From positions 29,994-93,993 of the forward strand of contig QANZ01006387.1 of NCBI GenBank assembly GCA_003254925.1: a stretch of 64,000 nucleotides of DNA. The letters are read 5' to 3'. Of this stretch, positions 44,533 through 55,257 are shown one piece after another (the stretch's first letter is position 1; every line of letters begins with the position of its first letter). The position numbers and the translations under genes were made by a program. Source of the DNA: Chamaecrista fasciculata. Lineage: Eukaryota; Streptophyta; Magnoliopsida; Fabales; Fabaceae. The notes under the pieces are model-generated. The model saw only the letters and a program-made list of their open reading frames with translations. It was not told the DNA's origin and ran no database searches.

Positions 44533-47248
44533 ATGGGAGCAGGAAGGAAGAACTTGCTGAGGGCAAAAGAGGAAGGATTTGTCACCCTCCAACATGGCCA
44601 AAGCATCATGAAGGTCGTGTCTCTTCGAGGTTCTAATCTTATTGAGGTATCAATAATTTTGCTTCTTTGAAAATTTGAAGATTCTCAAACTTAAGTTTCC
44701 TCCTTTTGAATTGTGTATCTTTGATCAGTTCTAGCAGCTTGCCATTACTAAGAATTGTTTATTGTTTAATGTATGTGAACGAGGGAGAGGGAAGGAGACA
44801 GAAGGGAAATTGGGATAATTTGGCTATGTAATTTCGTAGATTCTGTCGATAATATTTAAGCTTGCTATTACTAAGAATTGATTATTGTTCAAGGACTTAA
44901 AAATTAGATTTTCTCTTTATATAATCTTCCTGGGTGTCTTTGCTAGAGAAGTTGAAGCAGAAAATTTGATTTCTTTTCCATCTTCACCAATTGCTGTAGT
45001 TTACTATTCACTCATAATCATATATAAGTTGATAAAAACTTTGTCTCTTAGCCGAGACTCGCTTGAAAAACAAAAGTGATAACATCTATCAAAGTCCAGG
45101 TCATGTTTAGACTCTAAAGTGTGTGGCTGCCCCAGGAAGAGAGAAAAAGGGGAAACCAAGAACAGAGAGAAAAATTAGAAAGGGCATGAACTATGTGCAT
45201 TAATAAACAAAAAAAACCATAATTAGACAAACAGGTAGAGTAAACCTGCAAATATGGTGATTATGTAAGAAAAAAGGGAATGACAGAAAGACAATAGTGA
45301 AGGTTTCTGAAATACACACATTACTTCTTATTTCTGAATCCATATTGATTTGATTGTTTCGTAAGGTAATGGATGCACGTGGCGACAAACTACTAGCTCT
45401 ATTCCCAGCTAAATTCCAAAAGAGCATGTGGATAAAACGAGGTTTGTTCTATGTTGGAAGCAAGTCAGTGCTTTCTGGTTTAAATGGAAGGCTACTTATA
45501 TCTGTTTTCGATTTCTTGTTTATTATAAAGAAATAGATTTTCCAGTTGCATTATGTTCATGTTTTGGTGATCCAGCTATTTTGCATCATTGTTATTGTTT
45601 TTCTTAAGATGATGAATTTATCCCCTTTCATAACTCAAATTGACTAATAAGCTCAATCATGCTCTGCAATCTGCATAGTTTACTAATGAATTGGCCCTTT
45701 TTCTACCAGTGGCTGTTCTTGCCTGAAGTGAAACCCTCTTTTCATTTTGTTATGAGTTTATTCTTTTGGGATGATAGAGTTGCTCAATTTTATTCATAAA
45801 GATTTTAGGCTTAATCAAAGCAACACGTTTTGAAATTAGTGGTGGAAATTATGTGTAATCTTCAAGTTGAAGTGTTTTTAGCTTATACTGCTTGAAACAT
45901 AGGTTGGGGAATTATTTGAAATATTATGGCTTTTGTGAATCCAATATGGAATCATTTGATTTTCTTCCTTTAATGTAACACTAGTCCATCAACCAAGGAA
46001 AATGATTTTGAAATCAGGAAATCACAAATTCTATATGGGAATTGATGTTGAAAACTGATTTCTTGCTAGAATTCCTCTAAGTTCATTGTTCAACTTCAAC
46101 AAACTCAAGCCGGCTTTCTCAATTTGCAGGGAACTATGTTGTGGTTGATGATAGTGGAAAGGAAAAGGCTCTTGAATCAGGTAGCAAGGTTGCATGTATT
46201 GTTTCTCAAGTTCTTTACCATGAACAAGTTCGAGTGCTTCAAAAAGCCCCAGAATGGTGTGCTCTTGTTGATAATTCTTATTTTGATAAGCAAGAATGAA
46301 ATTCTGCATAATTATCTCGACCCTTGTCCCCTCCCTCTTTTTATTGATTAATGGGATTAATACAAAAAGCTCCTTGTAACTATGGCCTATATGCAAATAG
46401 TGTCCTCAACTTTCAAGCCTCGCAAATAGCCCACTTCAACAATGGTCTAGTTACAAATAACTCCCTAAACTATCAAACCTAACAAATCTCCTCATTCAAC
46501 TATGGTCCAGTTATAGATACCCCCTTGAAATATGAAATTTTGCGAATACCCCCTTGAACTTTTACCAGTATTTAACACATAGTTCTCACGTCCTATTTCT
46601 ATATATACATATTTAATTGTGTTTAAAGTATTTTTCTTTTTCTACTAAAAGGTCCAAAAAAATGAAATAAATTCTAAGATGCTAAAATTTAAATGATTGT
46701 GAAAATTCAAGGAGTTATCTGCTAAATTTTAAAAATCAAGAGGTTATTTGCAATTAGATATACCATTGTTGGATGAGGAGATTTGCTAAATTGGATAGTT
46801 GAAGGGGTTATTTGCAATAAAGCCATAGTTGAATGGGGCTATTTGCTAGGTTTGATAATTAAGAGGATTATTTGCATGCATTTTTCCCTTTATTAATGTA
46901 TAAAATCATTCATTATTCGCACTATCTGCTGCTCTAGTTGACTATGTTCCTTTTGTTGATTAAAACTCATACTTGGAACTCTTGTCATTAGAAGTTAATC
47001 TTGTCCCATTTGATCCTATTCCCAGTTTTATAATCGTTATTTCATGTAGGCCTGAAATTTTTAGAAGTGGGACAGTAGATGATTCAAATGAAAATTTGCA
47101 TGGAAACACCTCCCAACAAGAGAATGAGAGGGACTCTAGTGATGATGATGATGGACTACCCCCATTGGAAGCCAATACAAACAGAATGAGACCTTTTGAG
47201 TCACATAATGATGAAGATTCAGAATCCAGTTCAGACATAGATGCTTGA
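44533..47248 (+). CDS. EIF1AD: EIF1AD-type S1/IF1-like OB-fold RNA-binding protein, 171 aa
   Basis: Four exons: 44533-44646, 45366-45441, 46130-46256 and 47050-47248. Intron phases are 0, 1 and 2, and the spliced codons GGG (Gly) and TGG (Trp) restore a continuous frame. Residues about 18-105 are the eIF1A-like OB fold: MKVVSLRGSNLIEVMDARGD, FPAKFQKSMWIKRGNYVVVD, VSQVLYHEQVRVLQKAPEWP. The C-terminal tail is acidic (SSDDDDGLPPLEANTNRMR; DEDSESSSDIDA), as in animal EIF1AD. The NTNR motif and WIKRG signature set it apart from true eIF1A. Arabidopsis has such a protein; its exact role is little known, and human EIF1AD is nuclear. Intron 3 contains a Mutator-like MITE. The neighbour is the rhodanese gene on the same strand. 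Confidence 0.92.
46353..46888. mobile_element. Mutator-like MITE in intron 3 of the EIF1AD-type gene
   Basis: Starts GGGATTAATACAAAAAGC and ends GCATGCATTTTTCCC, built of inverted 'CTATGGTCTAGTTACAAATA' and 'TATTTGCAACTAAGCCATAG' type blocks. The flanks TTGATTAAT and TTTATTAAT match at 8 of 9 bases. The same family sits in intron 1 of both TNL copies. Confidence 0.75.
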
Positions 47249-47952
47249 AAATTCAGATATCTTCATCATTACATTCATGTCCAACCAACTAACTAGGTGG
47301 GTATGTGAAATGAGAATGATCATGTATTATTGGCATGCTGATTCTGCTGATTACTCATCAACTTTGGAGATTGGGTTTGCTTTAAAATGTCAAATCTTTT
47401 TGGATTCTTATAGCAATATGAAATCTTTTGTTTGATTAGATGCCTCTATGAAGTCATTTTGAACTCTTGGGACTAACTTTTAATTCTTCATGAAGTGGTA
47501 ATGCTTCTGTGCCATTTAGAAGGGAAGGTTTTGATCTTTGAAGTATGTATGCATTGGCAATTTAATCCTTAAAGTTGTTGAGTTAATATATGTTAATCTC
47601 CGGGTTTCATTTATTCATCTCCGTCAAATAGAATTATATATGAAAGACTAATTTGTTTAATAAAATTAAAATTTAAGAAATTATTTGTATGTAAGAGTAA
47701 ATTTAAAAATCCTCTCTAAAATACTTCTGTGCCATGTGTAAAGGTTAAGATGAGAGGAGTTTTTTTTTTTTTTTTTTTAGATGNTTTAAGATGAGAGGAG
47801 TTTTGAATCAATGGGAAGGAAAAGTAGAGAAAGAGAAAGAAAGGGTATATCTTTCTTCCTCACTCACTCACGCAGTCACGCCTAAGTGAGTACTTTTTAA
47901 AGTCAATAATATCTTTTTTCACATAAGTATATAACGTGAGTTGACCGGCCAA
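47249..47952. other. 3' flank of the EIF1AD-type gene
   Basis: No further gene seen. A poly(T) run of about 20 bases precedes an ambiguous base at 47784, with a TTTTAGATGnTTTAAGATGA-like duplication around it. Confidence 0.5.
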
Positions 47953-48235
47953 GGGCTAGTTTGGGAACCCTTTATCTCAATCTCATCTCATCTAATCATC
48001 ATCTCATCTTAAGATTGGATGAACAGTAATAGTTTGGTGTTTGTTGTAACCTCTATCTCATCTTATCTCACCCACATCATCATCTCATTCACAACATTAT
48101 CTCATTTTCTTTTACAATTACTAATCTATCCCTACTTATACGCCTATAATTACCTATACTTTAATACAAATATAAAAAAAAAGAATTAGACAAAATAGTA
48201 ATTTTGCATACCCTTATTTATTACACTTATAATTT

Positions 48236-48328
48236 TTTCTCTCTATCTATCATTTCTCTCACACACCCCTCTCTCTCTCACACACACATACATTTTCTCT
48301 CTCCCTCTCTCTCACACACACACATACA

Positions 48329-48372
<44 letters not shown>
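48236..48372. repeat. (CT)n/(CA)n compound microsatellite
   Basis: Alternating CT and CA blocks ending in a long CT run; the ambiguous base at 48374 follows directly. Confidence 0.9.
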
Positions 48373-48373
<1 letters not shown>

Positions 48374-48378
48374 NAAAA

Positions 48379-48708
48379 GGTCAATTTGGTCCTAAATGTA
48401 TGCCCTAATGTTCATTTTGGTCCATTATGTTTCAAAATATTTAAATTGCTCCTAAATGTTTTGCAAAATATTTCATTTTGGTCCCAAGTATTGAATATGA
48501 CTTGTTTCAAGTTCAAACATGATGAGTTTAGAGCTACGTATTATTCTCGAAGAGTACCTCCATATATTCTAGTTGAGACATTTTACCAATATTTATGACT
48601 AAAATGAATAATTTTGCCAACATTTAGGACCAATTCGAACTTTTTGAAATATAATGGACCAAAATGAATATTAGGACATACATTTAGGACCAAAATGAAC
48701 CTTTGACC
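48379..48708. mobile_element. Foldback element, family F (short)
   Basis: GGTCAATTTGGTCCTAAATG inverts as CATTTAGGACCAAAATGAAC followed by CTTTGACC. Confidence 0.7.
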
Positions 48709-49446
48709 AAACATTTTAGTGTTGTTTTGTAATTTGCATTCTGGTCCTCAAACTATTCTTTCTTATTTTTTTTGTCATTGAATTTCATAAATAGACTCCA
48801 TTATTGGTGACCGAGATTTTTTACAGGCCCCGACTTATCATTTACACATGTTAGGGATTGATTAATTGGACTAGTACAAATTTATGGACCAAATTGTAAT
48901 CTTAAAATAATTTTCATGTTATTTTCACTTTGGCCCATCATCTCATCCAAATGGATAGATCCAAAAACCTTCATCCAAAAATATCTCATCCTCACGCGTT
49001 CCAAGAGCATTTAATCTCAATATCATCTCATCCAACCCACCACCAAACACCTATCATCTCATCTCATCTCATTTTAATATCTCAATCTCATTTCATTATT
49101 TCTTACCATTTATACCCCTATACAAAATAAATAAATCCAACAACCTATTTCACCTAACCACAATCATTACATACCATTTTATATAATTTCACACCCTATT
49201 TAACATCATTTTCTCTAAAATCACTCAAACACTAATACATCATCTCATTTCATCTCATTACAACATCATCTCATCCAAGTCACTTGGATGAGATTAGCTT
49301 GAGCTGCAATTGCTCCCAAACAGGCCCTAAATCAGACTAAACAGAAGGACTAACTTGTCCAAACGTTATTTCTTTCAGGGATTAAAAGTGACTTTTTCAT
49401 CATTCAGGGACTGTTTTGTATGTTTACTCTTTATATTATTATTATT

Positions 49447-49709
49447 AGAACAAACTATCAATTTGGTCCCTGAAAGATCACTGAGTTGACAACTCGGTCC
49501 CTCAAAGATCGAAATCTACAATTTAGTCCCTGAAAGATCAAAATGATATACTAATTAGTCATTTTCATGGACTAAATAGTATACCGTTTTAATCTTTTAG
49601 GGACTAAAAAGTACACTTTTTGATCTTTCAGGGACTATATTGTACATTTTAATCTTTCAAGGACCAAGTTGTCAGCTCGATAATTTTTCAGGGACCAAAT
49701 GGTTAGTTT
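49447..49709. mobile_element. Foldback MITE with repeated TCCCTGAAAGATC blocks
   Basis: Same family as 8020-8222. The arms mirror around 49575 (ATTTTCATGGACTAAATAG). An (AT)n run follows at 49712-49735. Confidence 0.7.
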
Positions 49710-49884
49710 ACACTTATTATATATATATATATATAAAGCAGCTTTAGTAGACTTGACTTCTCGGTGTCGGTGGTACTGAGCTTCATGGATAATATGAGGA
49801 AGCGACCACGATTCTGCGAAGAATTTCCAAGGCTAACGAGTAACGACCAAAGTTTTTTCTTTCTAATTTTTATGCTAAAAATAA

Positions 49885-50462
49885 AAAGGCAAAAGTATTT
49901 TTTTGATACCTAAACTTTGTTTCCATTATCAGTTTTGTCCATCATTTTTTTACGGTCAATTTAATTTTAAATGTTTTACATTTTGGTCCCTTATATTTGA
50001 TTTGCTTCAGATTGGTTTGCATTTTTCTATAATTTCTCAAGTTGGTCCCAAACCTACTTTCGAGAAACAATTTGACCTTATTTACCAACGATCTCAACTA
50101 GGTAGAGAAAGAACTTTTCAAGAGAAAGAACTTTTCAAGATTTAGCAAATAGTTTTGAACTTATTGTATTCGGATTTAAAATGAGATATATATGACCAAC
50201 TTTATTTGATCGTAAAATAAGTTATCCACTTTTGAGATTTCATTTGACTTTGTTTATTGACGTCCTCGTCAAACGAAAACCACAACTTTGAATTCGTGGC
50301 ATTAAATCTGAAACGAAAGAGATATTCATATGACTATATTCAATATTTTTTGGATCAGTTTGAAACTTCATAAAAATATATAAGACTAATTTAAAACAAA
50401 TGAAACATAAGAGACGAATTTGAAATTCACCCCATACATAAGGGATCATTTTGAGGTTTTGG
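49885..50462. mobile_element. Family F copy, upstream of the TNL palindrome
   Basis: Contains AATTTCTCAAGTTGGTCCCA and CAATTTGACCTTATTTACC, with a right end GAGGTTTTGGCC at 50462. The left end is uncertain. Confidence 0.55.
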
Positions 50463-50544
50463 CCTTATATTTAGAAATGTGATAATCTTACGAGGAAGAA
50501 TCCACAAAATGCTTAATAAATTCAAATTCTTACGTAAAAAGAAA

Positions 50545-50925
50545 GGTAAAAACACTAATTTCATCCCCAAATTTTATACCAAGTGTCAATTTTATCCCTA
50601 ATCTTTTTTTTTAGTCAATCTCATTCCCAATATTTCACATTTTGGTCAATTTTATTCTTATTTTTAGAATCCAATTTGATCTCTTTGTTAACAGTTCCAA
50701 TTATATAGAAAAATTACTCATCAAAAGCAAAAGTAACCTCATAACTTTGGATTCATCACATTTAAATTTGAAACAAGAGAAATATAACCACATCTTCATC
50801 AGTTTGGTACCAATTTGAAAAATTATAATAATAGTAGAATCGATTTGAAACAAATGAAACACTTAGGACCAATTTAAAATCTACTTCATATATTTGAGAC
50901 CAATTAGAGGTTTTGACCTTTCAAG
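50545..50925. mobile_element. Family F/H foldback fragment
   Basis: Starts AACACTAATTTCATCCCC and ends AATTAGAGGTTTTGACC, just outside the left arm of the TNL duplication. Confidence 0.5.
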
Positions 50926-51789
50926 TCTGTTCAATTCAACCATACCTTTCCGTTTGAACTAGTCATATACAATGTCATATTCCTTCTCTGATTTCGCTCT
51001 CAAAATCCACAAATTGAAACTTAAAGTCCTCCAATGGCGCTTACTGGTTCTTCGACTTCGTCAACGCCAAATTGGAAATGGAAGTACCATGTTTTCTTGA
51101 GCTTCAGGGGAGACGACACTCGCAAGAATTTCACCGATCATTTACACGCTGCTTTGCATCGAGCTCGAATTGTGACATTTAGGGATGAAGAAGAAATCGA
51201 GAGAGGCGAAATTATTTCCGAAGAACTCAACAAAGCAATCGAAGAATCTCTGCTCGCAATCGTTATTCTCTCGAACAACTATGCTTCTTCTTCGTGGTGT
51301 TTGAATGAGCTGCAAAAGATAGTGGAATCCCGAAACGATTCGTCGTCTTCGTTAGGTCACCAAACAATTTTACCTGTGTTTTATGATATAGATCCGTCTG
51401 ATGTGCGATATCAGAAGGGAAGCATTGGTAGGGCTTTTGAGAAACATGAGCAAAGGTATTCACCAGAGAAGGTGCAAAAATGGAGACAAGCTTTGACGTA
51501 TGTGGCTAACCTACTTGGCTGGGATACTCGTAACAAGTAAGTTTAAATCAATACATTCTCTCGTTTGTGCATAGAGATAACCTACTTTTTGTCCTGAATT
51601 GAGTCAACATCTAGTCTCTGAATTGTATGAATCGTAGGAAAATACAAATCAGTTCCTGAATTTTATATTACGGTCAATTTTTTGGTCCTTGAATTGTAGG
51701 AAAATACGAATAAGTGATGATCAAAATACTGATAGTCCTAGGCACTCTAAAATTTTACCCTATAAGTCAGGCGGATATGTAAATTTGAC

Positions 51790-52020
51790 TATTGATAGGG
51801 TTTGAGTATGTATATTGATTTTGATAACATCTCTCATGTGAATTTGGATCTCCTATAATGCATTAGTGAAGTGCTGAGAAAAAAAGGAACGTCTAGAGAA
51901 AAAAAATGTCAGCGAGACTCAAGGTCTCTCTCGTCAAAGAACTATAGTACACTATAGAGGATCCATGTCCCTCTCAGGTGTATTGATAGGGTTTGAGTAT
52001 GTATATTGATTTTGATAACA
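51790..52020. repeat. 40-bp direct repeat flanking a private insertion
   Basis: The 40 bp starting TATTGATAGGGTTTGAGTAT occur at 51790-51829 and 51981-52020. The right copy of the gene has this sequence once, so the 191-bp period is a duplication or insertion private to the left arm. Confidence 0.7.
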
Positions 52021-52065
52021 ACTCTTAAGTCTAGGTCCATAAACATAATATCCTACCAATATCAT

Positions 52066-52566
52066 ATTTTAGTCCTTCATATATTAGTATTTTTTCAATT
52101 TGATTCTTCATAGATTTCTTTTTTCAGTTTAGTCCCTCACAAATTCGTTTGTTATCAATGTTAGTGTCTTAACTAAATTGGTAACATATTATTATTATTC
52201 AAGACATAATATCATTAGTTAATGACATATTATTTTGATTGACATATAATTGAATTTTAAAATTTTCATAGTAACAAAATAAATTTGTAAAAAATCTAAA
52301 AAAATTATATAAAATCCAAAAAATATAGAAAATTATTTATAATAACTATATTTAATAACAAAAGAAATCTGTTTATCTGATAATCAACATATCCTACTAT
52401 CCTAGTATCAAAAAATGGTGTTACATCTTCAATTAATCTTATTACATGGCCAATCTAGTTAAAACTATTGGATAGAGGGACTAAAATTGATAATAAAACA
52501 AATTGTGAGGGACCAAATTGAGAAGAGAAATCTAAGAGGAACCTAAATAGAATTTTAGTCAATATA
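52066..52566. mobile_element. Foldback MITE in intron 1 of the left TNL copy
   Basis: TTTTAGTCCTTCATA and TTTAGTCCCTCACAAATTCG on the left invert as CAAATTGTGAGGGACCAAAT and AAATAGAATTTTAGTC on the right. Absent from the right copy. Confidence 0.65.
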
Positions 52567-52570
52567 TATA

Positions 52571-53218
52571 GGAAAAAGCATAAATGTCTCCTTTCAACTA
52601 TAGTCAAGTTACAAATAGCAACCTCAACTATCAAACTTTACAAATAGCTTCTTTCATTTGTGACCTAGTTGTAAATAACTCATCAACTTTCACGCCTAGT
52701 AAATATCCTCTTCATCTATAGTTTAGTTGCAAGTAACTTCCTTAATTTTAAAATTTAGCAAATAACTTTTTAAATTTTCATAATACTTTAAATTTTAACA
52801 TCTTTGAAGTATTTTATACATTTTAGTTGATAGGTATATTTTTTTAAAAAAAAAATTAAAGATGTATACATAGGAATATTATGTCAAAACTACGTATAAA
52901 ATCAGAGTTAAAGAAAATATTGTGAAAGTTCAAGGGTTATTTGCTAAATTTTATAGTTCAAGTGTGTTTACAACTAGACTATTGTTAAAGGAGGGTATTT
53001 GCTTGGTTTGATAGTTTAGGGGGTTATTTGTTAAATTTTATAGTTCAAGGGGTATTTACAACTAGATTATAGTTAAAGGGGAGTAGTTGCTAGGTTTGAT
53101 AGTTTAGGGGTTATTTGCAACTAAGCCATAGTTTAAGGGGGCTATTTGCAAAGTTTAGAAGTTGAGATGTCTATTTGCAATGAGTCCATTAAAGAAGGGG
53201 GCCATTTGCATTTTTCCC
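52571..53218. mobile_element. Mutator-like MITE shared by both TNL introns
   Basis: GGAAAAAGCATAAATG to TTTGCATTTTTCCC, same family as 46353-46888. The right copy holds the matching element at 57826-58390, so the insertion predates the duplication. Confidence 0.7.
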
Positions 53219-53911
53219 TCTTATATATTATGTAGGAATACTGGACGATAAACACACTATGGGATTAAAAGACTTTACTCAAAATGCAGGGGAAATTCAT
53301 GGAACTGTGCAATTTCTAGCTTTCCCTTAGTTTTTAGTGCAAATGAGATTTCTTATTTTCTTATCTTTGTTACTTTGATTTTTGTTGTGATCTCTATTTG
53401 GCATAATGGAAGACTAATCCATTGGTTTGATGCAGGCATGAAGCAGGAATCATTGAAGACATTACTGCATCAGTGTGGAGTAAATTACGTGACAAATTGC
53501 GTGATGAAGTGCCATCAAATTTTGACAATTTGGTTGGGATTGAAACGAAGGCAAATACATTGATCTCCATGTTAAACATAAGGTCAGTTGATAAATGCTT
53601 CATGGGGATATGGGGCATGGGAGGCATAGGTAAGACAACTCTTGCTAGAGTTGTTTTTGATGCAATCAAAAGCAAATTTCAAGCTAGCTGCTTTCTTGCC
53701 AACATAAGGGAAGAATCAGAACGCAACGGTTTAGTTTACCTACAAAAGGAGCTTTTTCTCCGTATGTACCCAGGAAGCCCTAAATTAATCAATGATTCCC
53801 ATGAAGGAGTGATGGCACTAAAAATGTCCTCACATGATAAAAGGATTTGTATTGTTCTTGATGATATAAGCCATATAAGCCAGTTAGAGAATTTGGCTGG
53901 AAATAAAGAGT

Positions 53912-53991
53912 GGTTTGGTGATGGTAGTAGAATAATAGTGACTACAAGAGAGGTTTGGTGATGGTAGTAGAATAATAGTGACTACAAGAGA
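53912..53991 (+). repeat. Perfect 40-bp tandem duplication in the NB-ARC exon
   Basis: 53912-53951 and 53952-53991 are identical (starting GGTTTGGTGATGGTAGTAG). The duplicated stretch encodes the RNBS-B motif. The right copy has a single copy and an open frame. Confidence 0.95.
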
Positions 53992-55257
53992 CAAGCATTT
54001 GTTGACATCGCATGGCCAATTTGAAAAGTATGAAATTGAGATGTTAAATAAGAACGAATCCCTTGAGCTCTTATGCCAGAAAGCATTCAAAAAGAAATGT
54101 CCTGAAGAAGGTTTTGTAGAGTTGTCTCAAAAAGTAGTTGAATATGCTGGTGGTCTTCCATTGGCACTTCAAGTGTTGGGTTCATTTCTCTGTAAAAGGA
54201 GTCAATCAGAATGGAGAGATACATTGGATAAGCTGAAGAAAATTCTACATAGAGATATATTCAAGATACTTCGCTTAAGTTATGATGGATTAGAAGATAA
54301 AGAGTTACAAAAATTATTTTTGGATATTGCATGTTTTTTCAACTGGGAGGAAAAAGGTAGGGTGACAGAAAAGTTGCAAAATTGTGGTCATCATGCCATT
54401 ATTGGAATCAGTGTCCTTATTGAAAAATCATTGCTAAGTCTTAAGGTAGGAAAAGATGGAGTTGCATTTCTATATATGCATGATTTACTTCAAGAGATGG
54501 GAAAGAACATTGTTTTGGAAGATTCTCCAAATGATGCTAGAAGACATAGCAGGTTATGGTCTCAATGGCAGGTTGATCAAGTGTTGACAAGAGAGAAAGT
54601 AAGTCCTTGATGATCATTTTTTAATTGTGCTATTAAATTAATCTATGATATTGTTTCCAAGTTGATATATACATCTAATTTTACTTATGATTTTCTCTCT
54701 GTATGTTTTTCAGGGAACGGAAGAAATTCAAGGTATTGGTCTGGAATTACAACAACAATTCAATGCAAATTGGCATCCACATTGCTTCTCAAATCTGCCT
54801 AATCTTAAATTACTCTACTTGAGAGATGTTTCTCTTTCCAATAGTCTCAGTTCTCTTCCCATTGCACTGAAAGTTCTTATATGGAAGTCTTATCCTTTAG
54901 AATCTCTGCCACAAAACTTAGACCAGCTATATGAACTTGTGGATCTTGAATTAAGATACAGCAAAATCACTCAGCTTTGGAGTGGAAAACCGGTAAAGAT
55001 TTCTTGCACACTCTTGTATACACTATATCATTTTTGGTCAAATCTTATAAACTCCATTTAATTGCGATATCTGACACTTGAGATGTTGTCAAATTCTGCG
55101 GCTGTTGGACGTCTGAGATTCCCTGATTCTTTGTCTGGTCTCTCGCGGCTAAGGAAATTGGATTTAAGTTGGTGCACTCTGGTTGATGGATCTATCCCAA
55201 ATGATTTAAGTGGCTTATCATCATTGGTGATTTTGGATATAAGTGGAAACAATTTTG

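Larger units (their letters stand above)
47953..49327. mobile_element. Large MITE with CATCTCAT repeats, itself invaded
   Basis: The ends GGGCTAGTTTGGGAACC and GCTCCCAAACAGGCCC are inverted, and both arms are rich in CATCTCATCT. The centre holds a CT/CA microsatellite (48236-48372), a family F element (48379-48708) and a further foldback fragment (48728-48910). The terminal sequence is Harbinger/hAT-like; superfamily unresolved. Confidence 0.6.
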
